Source: Manis javanica
Lineage: Eukaryota; Chordata; Mammalia; Pholidota; Manidae
DNA length: 64,000 nucleotides
Assembly (NCBI RefSeq): GCF_040802235.1
Contig: NC_133156.1
Span: 140,103,173 to 140,167,172 of the forward strand
Direction: 5' to 3'
Shown here: piece after piece, positions 1-13,400 of the stretch
How the letters are laid out: each line of letters starts with the position of its first letter
Position numbering within the stretch: the stretch's first letter is position 1
Translations under genes and position numbers: made by a program
The notes under the pieces: model-generated
The model's database searches: none
What the model was told of the DNA's origin: nothing
Seen by the model: the letters and a program-made list of their open reading frames with translations, nothing else

Positions 1-3000
1 CTGAAGGCCCGCAGAAGCTCTGTCAGGACACGCATGCGTGCAGGACTGCACATGCGTGCAGACACACGCATGCACACACGGACAGCGCTAGCAAACAGTA
101 CCCAGAGCAACAGAGAAGCAGGCTCATCTACCACAGAGAACCAACACACTGGAAGTCAACCCTCCTGAAAATCGACTACAAAGAAAAAATGAACAGATTT
201 ATGCCCAGCTGTGTGAGTCACATTCTGTTGCCCAATATTCAAGTACATTGTAACATCTCTTATTTTAAAAATATGATGCCTAATGTATTCATGCAGTCTC
301 AACTCCATTTACCTACACGGGACCTCCTGATTCACGGAACTTTACAGTAAACTTGCATCAGGCTGTGTTAATAGCACAGAAAACTTGGTCATGAATTAAA
401 CACATGGTACATGTACTCTTCATGGACAATAAGGTTCAGGAAATCAGTGACAAAGTAGTATTTCACTGTCTTCAGGATGGTATGCTTGGGTGTTACGCCG
501 TGTATGTCTACACCTGTGAGCACAACCACTTTTCACACTGTTGAGGATTTTTTTCAATTTTTCAAACACAAATAGAGTCCCAGGAACTTTTCCAAGGATC
601 ATTATCAGAAATTATTACCACTCCTTCAGGGTATCTATTCTCAAATAAAACATGAAGAACACCCTTGCAAATCCCACCACAGTTTCTTCCCTTCCTGATA
701 CACTACGGTTTGAATACCTTCCAGTATCATACTACTATTAGTTGATTCTGATACAGGTACAGAAAGCACAAACATCAGAAAGAACTTAGGGGAGAGATTT
801 AAGTTGTTCTCTATAAATAAGAAATGGATGTTCAGGAGATAGAACAAGAGTACGTGTCCAGCTGGAAAAACCCCATCGACGACATCCTCTCTGGGTGCAA
901 TGCTGCTACTGATGGCTCCTCAGGCACGCCCCTCAGAACAAGCTGCTTCCCTGATACCAGGAGCGCCTATGGGTCTGCACCTGGCCTCTCTCTCTCACAT
1001 CCATCCCCAGGCCTCATGCACACAGGGTCCACAGCAGGATTCCCCCCTTAATAATGTCTGTGGTACCTCGCAGTTCATCCATGGTAGGCCCCAGAAATCA
1101 GACTCTAGTGCTAGAATCCTCAGGCCCTTTGACCATTAAGCTCTGAACATTGGTCATCTTTCCTTAAAATACCTTTTTCTTTAAAGGATAGAGTATTTTT
1201 AAAACCTGACTTTGTAGAAATATCTTGACCTATTTATGAAAAACTGGGTTGGCCTCACATCGATGTGTATAATTTTAAAAGGCCCTGTGGCCTGCTTTCA
1301 GATTCATGTAAATAAAGCCTTAAAGAGGTGGGGGGTGGGAGAAGTCCCAGAAGGGAAAAAAGCAGATGGAGAAGGGCCTAAAACACTCCTAACAGGCTTA
1401 CAGAAAGCTCTCCTATCAAAATGTTCCCAAGAGAAAAATCTTACCCAGGCTATCTTTCCCCAATGTGACCTTTCCACAATCTCACTGGGAAATCAACTCA
1501 TTAAAATAAAAACATTCAGATGCGACTAGATCTTAAATTTCAAAGCAAACCTGATACAAGATACTTCTTCATCCTCCCTGTGGCAGATCAAACCCAGTAA
1601 TCAGTCAGCAAATATTGATCAGGGTCTGCGGTGAGCTTGGCCGGTCCAGAGATGGAGGGATTTCACAGGGGGTGCAGTCCACGCGCAGGAGGTGTGGTCC
1701 TGAGGCTTAACCACTTATTAACCATACGCAGGTCAACAGCAGCAACATGAACACAGCCAAACAAGAAGAAGGGCTGTTGGCTTCTCCTCCAGTCTTCCTC
1801 CTCGGGGCTGCCCATCCACACTGCACATGCCTGCGAGCACCCCAGCGCAAAGGACGGGTTCTCTCCCTTCTCTCATTTCCTTGACATTCTTCTGGTGGGG
1901 AGGATTTTACACCCTAAAGACGTCTAGGCCTCGAGCCCAAGTTTGCTGACTTGTAGTTACCAATTAGGGTTTAGGGCAGCCTCCCACCCTTGGAGGGGAC
2001 GCTGCATGAGCTTATTTCATTCCCTTGGCAGACAGTAAGTGCCAACTGTGTGCTGGCCACTAGGGATACAAACACAGGTGAGATTTAGCCTCAATGTACA
2101 TGACAGCATAGAAAATAAAATCTAAGAGGAAATTATATGTTGCTAGGGGGACTGTAAGACAGGTTGGATTAGGAGGATGAGTACACCCTAGTTCAGGGAG
2201 AGGGATTAAATTAGCCCCCAGAGTAAGAACCATTGGATTTATTTGCTAAACCAAGTTTACTAGATCATCCCAACATGCAAATTTTACATAAGATAAAACT
2301 GGTAAAGGGGGACTGAAGGGAAAGCAATCAGAGGGAGGAGGCTCTGCCGTGGGGGAAGGCACAAAGCTGACAGGAGGGCCACGGCAGCAGACGGACACCA
2401 GGGGCCTTGGGGGTGAGGCAGGGCTGCTGGGGGCAGCTCTTCCCTCCAGTTTAGGACTGTAGTTAGGTGCCAGTGCGTCACCCAGCCTCTCCACAGGGAA
2501 CATCCTCCTTCATTCCTGCCCCAGAAAACAAACTCTTGTCTCGGACTGCCTCCAGCAAAGTCTAGTAATGGCTGAGTGGCTCTGTCACTCCTAAGCAGTC
2601 TAAGAAGAGATAAGAGAAATGCTGGAAAAAAGGAAGAAATGAGAAAAAAGGATTTAAGAAAGACACAAAGAGCCCATTCAGTAAATAAAGACATCCGTTA
2701 ACTCACCAAGCCTGGAATCAGGATGGGTGCCCCTTGCAGCCACCAACCATCCTGTTCTTGCTGAGTCTACCGCCGCTGGGAGCTAGAGAAGAGACGCAGG
2801 GTTGGAAGGACACAGCAGGGAGAGGTCACACAATCCTAACACGGACATGGGTGACAGCTATTTATCCAGGAGTCTTTCTGAAAAGCTTACTTCTGGACAG
2901 ATGGGGGTCTGTTAGGGAAAGGCTGAGGCTGTAGGAATGACCCCTGGGGGAGTCACTCCTAAACAGAGGAAAGTCTCCCTGGAGGGCACACGGAGACACA

Positions 3001-5430
3001 GAACCTCAGAAAGATGGATGGTCTACAGGAAGAATACAATAAAAATACAGCTACTGGGAAGTGGGCGGGCATGTGTGTGCTCGGCTCTCACTCATTCACT
3101 TTCCTGGAGAGCATCGTCCTTTACTGAGAGGTGGCTCCACCCCCATTGCGCACTTGAGGGCCGGCAGGAAAGGGCCGCGCTGACTGCTGCACGTGGTTCA
3201 GGACCCCACACACCATTAGTGCGCCTCACAAGCAATTCAATCTGCAAAATGGCAGCAACACTTCAGGGCAGAGGCCAGTCTGTGAAAAGCTGACTCTAAA
3301 TTAAACATGCACACATTCCAATGAGGAAATTCCTCCTGCAGAGGTAATCAGCAAACAAGAGAATAATTTTAGACATTATTAAGAGGAAAAAGACAATCAT
3401 ATCAACACCAGTGGGTTAGCTGAGAAGGACAAAACAGGATTCATGCCAACTCTGTCCAAAGACAAAACAATAGACGTCCCTATTACTAAGAGCTACCCAC
3501 TGACTCCAAATCCAGTTGACTGACTGGGAGGCTGTTGTCCAGAACCTCCTGAAGCAATCTCAGGAAAACAAGATCCTGTCTGGGCTTGGGCACCAGTAGC
3601 CTTTCTGCCTCGACACAAAGAGGATCCTGGGCAGATTCTACTGTCATTCTTACCTCCCCCACCACAACAGGTGATTTTACAGAGCCAGATAACCTCCCTC
3701 AAGCCATGCATTTCAATAACTGGACAAGGGCGTCCCAATTCACTCAAGCCAGTGCCAAGACCTGCTGCAGGACAGTTCCTCAGAGGCTGAGCCAACCTTG
3801 CCAAACAGTGTCCCATGCTATATCACATGACATTGGGACTGAACACCACATTCTTTCCCTCACTCCTGTAATAGGGGTAAGCCCTTTGATGGTTTTCCTC
3901 ATGTTTCCTGATATAATTACCAAGCACTTTTAAAAAATGTTTCTAGCACTGACACAGATATCAAAGGCTTGAGTCATCCGAAAGGTTCATCCTGAAGAAG
4001 GTGTTACTATATCCAGTGGAATCAGTTCACAAGTGACCTACCTGTTCCACTGCCAAGTGGCATCGGAAACTACCATCAATACATGCAGTACAGACTAGTG
4101 AAAAGCACGCACACAGGCAGAGAAGGACTCAGAGAAGTGCCCTGTATTGTGAATGTCTGGCTTAATAAAACACACATTCATGCACAATCAAATCAGGAAT
4201 TGTGTGGAGACTGGAAACTTACTTGTGAATTTCCTTTACAAGCCTGCTAATGTATGGTACAAGAGAAATGAGACTCGTGAAAATGTAGGCAGGGGTAGCC
4301 TGTTAAGATTCCTGAATGCTTTAAAATGTGAAAAAAAATTTTTTTAATTATACTAACAGGTGTAACAGTAAGTACCTAAAAAAGAAGGTAAATTTTACTG
4401 AATTTCTTAATTACACTAACAGGATTATCATTTCCTTAATTTGAAGTGGTTTAGGTATGTATCCACTCCAGCCACTTACACAATGTAAATAAATTATAAA
4501 CAACTGTGTGTGTGTGTGTGTACGCATGCACACCCTCGCCAGAACTCCAGTCAAGTTGCAGTTCCCTGCAAGAGACAAAGAATAATTGCCCTTAACAAGG
4601 GATACAATCTTTAACAACTACACAACAGTCCACAGACTAGAAGAGGAAAGAGAAAAAATTTCTAAAAAATGGCTTACAGAAAATATCGTTTGCATGGTCA
4701 CTCACTGTGAACACTTGGAAGTACACATGCTGCCTGAACCTACATGATCTTGTAATACCCCTTTGCAAGCAAAGCTGAGACCACATCTCAAGCACTGTCA
4801 AGCCAGGAGACAAAGATTATCCTGGACTAGTGCTATCAGAATTACTGTTTTGAAGGAGTATGAAATTTATAAGTGCAACTTTTAAAAAGCAGCAAATTAC
4901 AGATTATCTAAAAGCAGAGGTAAAGAGGCCACTCCTGCAATGCTTTTAATATCCCCCATCTTACATCACTACCATTGTATGCTGTGTGTGTGGCACATAA
5001 AATGCCCATTTTAAATCTTAGTATGAACTGGCGTTTTTACAGGTTAAAGAACAAGAACTGGTATTTTTAAATGTTCTCAAGTATCAACACAAAGAATATG
5101 AGCTAGGAGAGTGTTAAATTACACGCCATCTGTTCTGATAATTTACTATGTGATATTTCTAATCTCCTTCAACACTATGCAACATCTCTATGGCAACAAT
5201 GACTTCAAATGCAAGTCTGGAGGGCCAATTGTGCCTTCAGTCTGTTCACACAGCCGAAAGCCAGAGCCCCTCAATGGGCCAGGATCTTCTGCTTCAGGAA
5301 GGATGTCCCCATCAAGATCGGGCTGCATTCACTTTCTCATTTCCTGTAGATATGTAAATAATGATTCTGTACATTGTACCTATCACATCTTACAGAGAAT
5401 GGGCCATGGCCTCATAACCCACAATGAAGA
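1..5430. other. Intronic sequence, mostly unique, with short simple repeats
   Basis: No exon, RNA gene or long repeat was recognised. The first 90 bases hold an alternating purine-pyrimidine cluster (repeated CATGCGTGCA / GCATGCACAC). A probable reverse L2 end (GTGCCAACTGTGTGCTGGCC) lies near 2030-2130. A (TG)8 run lies at 4505-4521. Two 16-bp near-copies (TAATTAYACTAACAGG) lie about 60 bp apart at 4347 and 4408. The small open frames (60-136 codons) show no recognisable domains. Confidence 0.4.
2030..2130 (-). repeat. L2 3'-end fragment
   Basis: The plus strand reads as the reverse of an L2 tail: ...TAAGTGCCAACTGTGTGCTGGCCACTAGGGATACAAACACAGGTGAG, resembling the 'tgtgctaggcactggggatacaa' stretch. 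Divergent, boundaries uncertain. Confidence 0.45.
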
Positions 5431-5439
5431 GGTGTGGCT

Positions 5440-5615
5440 TGGCATAATTCAGCAGCTCCTAAACCCAGCCATGCATCTGAATTACCAATAGGACCTTTTC
5501 AAAATACAGACTGTAGGGCCCTATTCTAGAAATACTAAATCAGAATCTCCAGGGATTCTACAACTTTCATAAACTTTCCAGGTGATTCTGATACACTTTG
5601 GGTTGGGGAGTCACA
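5440..5615. repeat. MER5-like hAT-Charlie DNA transposon fragment
   Basis: The segment reads AGCAGCTCCTAAACCCAGCC, then CATGCATCTGAATTACC, AAATCAGAATCTCCAGGGAT and finally CAGGTGATTCTGATACACTTTGGG. This is the pattern of the non-autonomous MER5/MER20-type elements. A partial reverse MIR-like stretch follows (5620-5700). Confidence 0.65.
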
Positions 5616-6289
5616 GGCACACATCACAGTGAGCATTTACTGTGCATCCACTTGGCAGGCCACTCAGTAGCTCACACTCACAAGGAATGATCACAACCCA
5701 AAGGAAGCCGAACCAGAATGCAATCCACACAAAGTGCATGTCAGCACCCCGGCCAGCGAGGCTGAAAGAGGCCAGGAAGGCAGTGATATCTGAGCTGAGT
5801 CAGTTAGGAAAACCAAGAAGAGGGAATACCACCATAAAGACAGGTCCAAGGGCAGAGAGGCAGGGAGAGGCACAGAGGGGGCTGGAGAGGCCAGCAGGGC
5901 AGGATGTCCAGAAGCTTCCCTTGAGGCAGCCAGATGGCCCGGACGGACTGACAAGGTCTGAAACTCGGCTGTGGGTTTCTGACTCACACATGGCCTTGAT
6001 TACAAAGCACGTTCCTCAACCGGGCAAAAAAAAGAGAGGAGTCTGGGGTGATAGAAAGATCCTCATCTCTGACAGAGGGAGAACACTATGTATATCAATA
6101 AAAGTGTGATAAATGAAAGCTAATATACTATGTCTTTTTAAGAATATCTCAAAGAAATTTCATTTTCACCTTGAGAGCAGTTTCAATTAGGTAGACCTGA
6201 GCTAGGTGATCAACTCTTGTAATTTTAATTTCTACGTTATTCCCTGGCACATATTTTAAAGAGGCCAAAAGAAAGAATCTGCCTCATCA

Positions 6290-6420
6290 TCTTGCCTCTT
6301 CAGAATATAAACTCCCAATGGCCAGAATACTATTTTTGTCTTCTCCAGCTGTATAGCACCTGGTATACTGACGCTGCTCAAAGGATAAACAGCTCATTCA
6401 TTGTACAGTGCCATCTATAT
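6290..6420 (+). repeat. L2 3'-end fragment
   Basis: AGAATATAAACTCCCAATGG, then TGTCTTCTCCAGCTGTATAG and CACCTGGTATACTGACGCTG, follow the L2 tail (subject 'aatgtaagctccatgagggcag...tctgtatcc...cctggcacatag'). Confidence 0.5.
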
Positions 6421-7609
6421 TAAATAATGTCCACAAAGTCCTTTGAAGATGAAAACCACTTCAAGCACTAAGTAATTCTGAGGTAGGGCATTTGAAACTG
6501 AGAAACAAAGATGACAGACCAAACATCATAAAAAGGTTACTGGCCAGCAGGAAAGCTCTTGTTCTGCCCGACTGCTGGTTCCTTTGCAGGCATGCTACAC
6601 AGCAGACAGAATCCCAGCCTGCTTTACATGTTTTTAACATACACAATTGGGGAAAGGTTCCAAAATGCTAAAAAGAAAAGTCTTCAGTGGTTCATTTCTT
6701 TCAGGGACCATGCCCAAAGTAACTTCAAAGACACACAAATTCTTCTTTCTGAAATGTCTCCTTTGAAGGGAAGCTAAAATGCTCTGGTGAAGTGTCAACT
6801 AAATTCTAAAACAGGCACAATGAAAATTCTTGCAACAGACCATATGCAATTTTCTGTCTTAGAGTCTACTGCGTACGCTACGTCTCTGTCATGTATGCGA
6901 GTGAGCTGAGCTGACTCCAGTGTTCAAGATCACAGACTCACACTAGCAAGAGAACCCTGGCTGAGATTTATTTGTGTCAGAATCATTTTCAGAAGCAGTG
7001 CAGCAGCAAGTTGCTTCTCCCTTCAACTTCCCCAGAACGCTTATTAGGAAGACTAGATTATCATCAGCTTCATCTATTTCAAGTATGCCCCTTGCTGTCC
7101 CAAAATACACCACCTGCAGGAAACAAAGTGTCTTTCTATTTTTGAGTAAGACTCCCTAAAATTTTCAATGGGACAGTTAATCCAAAGTTTTCTAATAAAT
7201 TACCAAATATAACACCAAATTGCGACTGAAGCCCAGTCAGATCTTATCCATAATGTTCTCCTTCAAAGAGGAGTGATTTCTTCTCTCCCTGACACCGAAA
7301 CAGGGAGGTGTCATCAAATACCTCAGAGTAGGGGAACCAACCACAAGCAAACCCTTGTTTGCACCCAGGCACCCAGTTTTGGGAGGACACGACTGTGCAC
7401 CCACATCCTCCTGTCTGGCCCTAAGAGCTCACTGATCTGCAACAAGTTAAAAAACCTCTCTGACCTCCCTTCCTCAGGTATCAAAACTGGAGGTCCCTGT
7501 CTACTTTGTGGGAGGCTATGAAAATTAAGTAGCTGGTGCCTAGTAAACACTCAATAAATGAAGCTGTGTAAGAAATCTGAAATATGTTACCAATTTAGCC
7601 ATGACTTTC

Positions 7610-7855
7610 TTTTGGCATACAAGTTATGTACTATAAAATTCACCCCTTTAAAGTGTATAGATCAGTGCGGTTTGGTGTATTCACAATGTTGTAGCCATCA
7701 GGCACACCTAACAACTTCATCATCCCAAGACTTTTGCCACATTGCTTGGAACTCATTAGCAGTCTTCTCCATCTCCCTAGTCCATGACCTTTCACTCTCC
7801 AATTTTCTATATCAAAAGCCTTTCCTTGAAATGCTAATAAGCAAATTATGATCCT
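7610..7855 (-). repeat. L1 3'-end fragment (old L1M type)
   Basis: On the plus strand this reads ATAAAATTCACCCCTTTAAA, GTGTATAGATCAGTGCGGTT, TGGTGTATTCACAATGTTGT. This is the antisense of the widespread L1M 3' tail. The same family recurs at 53250. Confidence 0.7.
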
Positions 7856-8960
7856 TTTTGCTTACTAAAAATATCTAGTTATAAGAAGAGTTTCTAGAAG
7901 TACAGAGGCCAAAGTTTCCAGAACACAACTTAACAAGCATGAGGACACTGACAGAAAATTTAGAACATGAAATTGAAATTACCTCCCAAAATCAAGGACC
8001 TGTGTTCTATGCCATCATTTGATGTAAAAAAAAAAACAACTGAGCAACAAATACTCACTCTACCTGTGACATAAGATCTGCACCCACTGTTACACGATTT
8101 CTAGAACTGAGTGCAGACAAGCATACTTCCCAGAAATCCCACACTGAGGCAGAAACCACATAACTGCTTTAGATTTACTGCAGGTGGTTTCTGGGAAAAA
8201 ACATTTAGTCAATGTAGGACAGCAAGCAACAGTCTCTTAAGTCATGACTTACTCTGACATGAATTCAGCTCCTTCCCCTAATCACAGAATGTAATGGATT
8301 CCTGAGAAAAGGTCATCCCACCCATCCTTGTCCTACTACATTACATGCCCAGTCCCATGTGATCTCCTGCAGCTCATCATCCATTCTTATTATCTCAACA
8401 CTTTCCTTTTCTTTCCTCTCTTCTGGCAAATAGGGCACTGAGATGAAATGATAAAATGTCTTTCCCACAACAGGTGTCACCTTTATAAACTGTACTTATT
8501 AGAAATTAATCTCCCTCTCTTTTCTGGCAACTCCTTATTTTTCAATTCTGTGCTTTAACATCACGAGAAAGTGAGCTGTTGACGGAGTCTGGCAGCTCCT
8601 TTCTCAACCATGCCTCTGGGGAGTTCCAGCGTATTACTTCATCTGTTTTCTTTGGGTGACTAACTGACAAAGCAGTGAGCTGAAAAGAAGCTGACCACTA
8701 ACTGCCAAGTTGAACAGTTTAAACTTGAATATGTAGGTTCGTTTATCAAAGGGGCATGTGGGTTAGCATTTTGAAACTACTTTCTGCATTTTCTAGGATT
8801 AAATATAATCAGTACAGATATTGAAGATGAAGGGAGCCTTCAGTAACAGAGAAGGGAATTACAAGTTTGGAAAAGGAAAGACTTAAATGCACTCTGTGGT
8901 GTTAGACTGGAACTGAAGGCACGAGTATAAACTCAGGGTTGTTATTATAGACAGCCAGGC

Positions 8961-8992
8961 GCAGAGAGAGAGCGCAGTATGTGTGCATAAGT

Positions 8993-9037
<45 letters not shown>

Positions 9038-9061
9038 AGAGAGCAGTATGTGTGCATAAGT

Positions 9062-9110
<49 letters not shown>

Positions 9111-9160
9111 AGAGAGCAGTATGTGTGCATAAGTGGTGTGTGTGTGTGTGTGTGTGTGTA
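8961..9160. repeat. Compound TG minisatellite, three units
   Basis: Three tandem units share the core GCAGTATGTGTGCATAAGTG (starts 8974, 9043, 9116; spacings 69 and 73 bp). Each core is followed by a pure (TG)n run, and units 2 and 3 are preceded by GAGAGAGA. The higher-order unit has been duplicated as a whole, so this is more than a simple microsatellite. Open frames over it (poly His-Thr or Val-Cys) are artefacts. Confidence 0.9.
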
Positions 9161-9279
9161 CACTTCCTAGCTCTGTCCACTTAGAGGTTCTAGAAGCAAT
9201 GACACCTCTATAGCAACAAGCAAGAACACTTAGTGCCCAGACTGTGCTTCTAAATACCATTCTCTGCTAAAGTGAACCA

Positions 9280-10420
9280 GCACTCCTTGGAGAAATGGCT
9301 GATTCTGAGACTGGAACAAGGACAGTACACAAGCCTGGGCATCTTACTGTGTCAGAAATAAGGCTGTGCTAAAAAATGAGGGGGACAGGTTGTAAAAGAT
9401 AAAGGAAACAGCTAGAAAGGATTCCATTGGGCAAATCTTGGACAGTCTGAGTGTCAAACTAAATAATGATGCAAAGGATTATAACCTACTGAATAAAATG
9501 GGAACCCATGAGGCCACATTTATACAAAGAAGTGGGGCAGAAGGAAAAGCTCCTCTTTATGATAGAAAGCCAATGAAACATAGAAGGAATGATGAAGTTA
9601 GAAAAATCACCATTTCACTACCATCCTAGTCATCACTGATTCAAGCAAAATCATCAATGAATGCTACAACCAGTAAATGAAAGTTGGGGAAAGAATAGGA
9701 TTTTGCAGTCTCAAATTATCTCCCACAAAATGTTATCTGATTACAAGAGAAAAATACAGGAGAGAAACCTAGTGGTCACCACCTGAACCAAACGACCAAA
9801 GTGTACAACCCACAGTGTGGCTGCTGACAACTGTGTTCCCTGACAGGGTGCTCTGGGAAGGACACAGCCCTTCAGTCATAAATGCATGAACTGAATCTAG
9901 GCATGATGAATCACACAACCCACACTGACAATGGTCTTCAAAAGAACTGTCCGGAATTTTCAAAACTATGAAGGGTAACAAGAGAGACAGATTAGGGAAA
10001 TGTTCCAAATCTAAAAAAAGAGTCATGACAACTAAATGCGGTATGTGGTCCTGGATATGAATGGGGACTGTAAAGATTAAACTGCCAAAAAGGATGTTTC
10101 TAGAATAACTGGTAAAATTTTATTGAAGTTGGTAGATTCAGATAATAATACTGTATCAAATTAATTTCTTGATTTGGATCATTATGTAAAAGAACATCCT
10201 CCCACTTAAGAGACACACATCAAACCACCATTTGGACATCATCACCTTTGCAACTTACTCTCAAATGGTTCAGAAACAGAATACTATGTAAATTACATTA
10301 TATATATGTATGTGTGTAGGTGTGTACATGTGTGTGTGTGCATACTTAAACACATAAAATATTTGTGTGTATGCTGGGAGAAAGAGAGAAGGAGAGGAAG
10401 ACATGTGGTGAAATAGTAAC
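9280..10420 (+). repeat. L1 3'-UTR (old L1M type), plus strand
   Basis: Landmarks in order: GGAGAGAAACCTAGTGGTCA, CACTGACAATGGTCTTCAAA, CATGACAACTAAATGCGGTA and TTAATTTCTTGATTTGGATC. These match the old L1 3'-UTR (cacctgaaccaa.. / actaaatg..atgtggtcct) and are related to the elements at 22880 and (reverse) 59755. Confidence 0.6.
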
Positions 10421-10449
10421 AATCCAAGATTGAGTCTCAGTTCTTGTTG

Positions 10450-13400
10450 CAAGAAACATGAGCTCTGGCTTCTCAAAACAAACTTACCTCCTTCCCCCCA
10501 CCCCCACCCCCAAAAAACCAACAAACTTTAAATGTAACCAACTAAATACCCAAAAATAATACAATGAATCTCAACTGGCTAAATTGATAGGGATCTGGGC
10601 TTTGTACCTTTCATTAAAGTCAAAGATAAAATAGTATGTCAAAAACAACCTATGATCTCACATTAAACAGCAGCCTGATCTTATTCTTTTAATTCTAGAA
10701 ACTTTTTAAAAGAATTAAACAAGAATGAAAAAACTTCAAACTTTTAAAAACTCCTTGAGCAAACTGGGAAAAAATGATAAGTGCAGTATATATGTCTACA
10801 CTCAAGACACCCACACTCCAATCACCCCTTGACTGAAATATCCCACATCCATGGTAGACATGGAGTTACTCAGAGACACACACAGACAGAACCTGGTCAG
10901 AGTGTGGAAAGGAGGCTTGGAGCTCCATGTGAGGATAAATCTGAGCAAGGATCCCATAAAATCAAGCCACAACTGTTGGGGGATGGTGGGGGTGGCAAGT
11001 GAGGTACAGCTGACATAAATGCACCCCACAAATAGAAAAACCTAGAACATTTGCCCAGAGGTTGTTATCTCGCTAAAAGAGGGCAGTGGGAAATAATCCT
11101 GTTCCCCACCATGTATATTTTGATGAATAACAGCAGAGAAACAAAATAGCTATATATAGAGAACCACGGAGTTACCACACCCATCTTACAAAACTGTTGC
11201 AAAGCCCGCTCAGCAGGCTCCAGCCCCTCCCCACACCCCACCCCCTTCCCTTCCTCAGAAAGGAAGCCCCGGTGCTCTTTATAATGTGTCACACACAGCA
11301 TCCGGCTGAACACTTCCCTCCCTGGCTAGCCTCTCCCCGCCCTTCCCAAACTTCCCTCCAACAACCTTGACAGGCACAGAGATTTCCTATCTGGCACATC
11401 AGTCCAAGTCCACACAGCCAGGGAAAGAGGACCTGCATTTCCATTCAGATTCCTCCCAAGGCTGAGATAGGTGCGAGCCAGTAAAACTCAAAAGAGCCAA
11501 CACACCTCAACTGGAAGCTGGGTTACTGGGGTTATTTATATAAAATGGAGCATCAGTTTTAATTAGGTGAGAAGAGGAAAAGCATAGAGACTAAATTATA
11601 GGGCCCAGACCACCATGAAAAAGATGCTATATCCTGGAATCTTTCACTCAACTTTTGTTTGGTGTGAGACATGCAAATTGTAGCTTCAATCTGCAACACA
11701 CAAGGATATACACATTCAGGTTTAAGTATTTGAAAATTACACCACAGGAAGGCGCAGGATGCTGTGCGGAGGGAGGACCATTTCTGCTGGCTGCCTCCAC
11801 GAGGGAGGGAAAGGGTGTGAGGGCGCTCTATGGTCTGGCAGCCCTGGGCCTCAGCAGCAGTGCAAGCTGAACAGCTCATTCAACCTCACCAGAGGCCGAG
11901 ACCCTCATCCTAACAGAGAAACAGGGGGATCTGATTTAATACGACAAATACAGAACACCTCGCAGTCTCTAGAATCCCAGGCCCTTGGATGGAAGGCTGC
12001 AGTGGCAGCAGTAGAGATAATAGTTAAGAGAAAGATGTTACCAGGTTTTCTGGGAGGACAGGATTGGAATTAATGGCATTTGGAGAAAGGAAAATAAACA
12101 TGGTATTTTAAATATCCTCCTCTGACCTTCCAAGTAGGTATTGCTTTTTGGATGAACTTATTTTACACTCTGAGAGGCATAATTTCAGAGGGTCATTTGA
12201 CCCTGACGACTGGGGGGCCCTGGCCTCTCACACACTTAGGCAGGTGCTGCTGAAGACTTGGATTATGGCAAGATACAGAGAGGCCGCTGCCACTGCAGGA
12301 CTGCCCATCATACCTTTTCCCCAAAAAAGACCCCACATCCACATTGTAAGCTGTCACAGGAAATTTATAGTCATCTCACCTCTCCAGCAATTTGTGTCAG
12401 GGGACAGGGCCCATCTTACAAACAAGCTGAACCCTCTGTGAGTTCAGCAACCAACAGGATGGAGACAGGACTTAACAAACAGTGCCATGAGAGATGGGAA
12501 AAAGTCCTAACAATGAATCCTGCCAGTTCTACATCACCAGGGCTGCAGGTAAACACTGGGGAAGAAACTCATACACGGACCAGCTAATAAGTGCTGAAAC
12601 TTAATGACTCTACCATACAGTCTCCCAGAAGGAGCTGCTCTCCCACAAGCACCTATCTCGGGACATCTGAATTGAACTGTCTTGTGAAGAAAATGTATGG
12701 CCTGTAAATCATCAAATTAGTACCGGTTTTCAAGGCTCCTGAACCCAAGATACATGAGGTCAAGTGCAACAAAATTTAAATGGAGGTGAAGTAACTCTAA
12801 AATAAATGTCTGAAATATATTCTGCCTTGTGCAATCTGGGTTTTGAGCTAGTAAGGACCTTTGCAAGCCAGCTATCAACTGTGGTACTGAAAAGGACAGG
12901 GAGGGGCTGGGCAGAATTTCTCACAATCATGAATTTGAAAAAAAAAAAGAAGCTATCTACAAACAAGAAACATCTATTTGTTTAGTATTAGGCTAATAAG
13001 CCATTTATTCCAGTTATTTGAATGCTAAAATATTAAACAATTTAAGCTTTAGAGTTTATCGTGTGAGATTAAATAAGTACAACAAATTCTAGTCCAAGTA
13101 TTGTTTCCCAATATTTGTGTGTATCTTCAGAATAAATAACTGAAGAACTGTATTTTTTGGCCCTTATCATTTAAACTGATAAGATTATCCAAAACTATTA
13201 AAATTTCTATGTTAATTCCTGCAGATCCTAGCATATCTGTCATGCAGAACGAGGATTAAGTGAAAGTAAATGCAAGTAAGAAAACATGAAACTTTTTTGA
13301 ACCCAGGAGTACCCCTGCGCACAGGTTTGCAGTGGTGGTGTTCCATGGCAGTGGCACATCCTTGAGGGTGTGGTCAATGTGAGGAGAGAAAGTGATGTAA

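Larger units (their letters stand above)
5620..8960. other. Intronic sequence between repeats
   Basis: Apart from the fragments listed separately (6290-6420, 7610-7855) and a short L2/MIR tail with AATAAATG at 7515-7560, no exon, RNA gene or structured repeat was seen. The 155-codon plus frame at 5642-6109 has no recognisable homology and starts in a repeat fragment. Confidence 0.35.

Noticed and set aside
5642-6109. 155-codon plus-strand frame in intron 1
   Set aside because: No recognisable homology, begins in a repeat fragment, and runs opposite to TRIO without splice or promoter signals.
8883-9260. His-Thr and Val-Cys repeat proteins
   Set aside because: Translations of the TG minisatellite.
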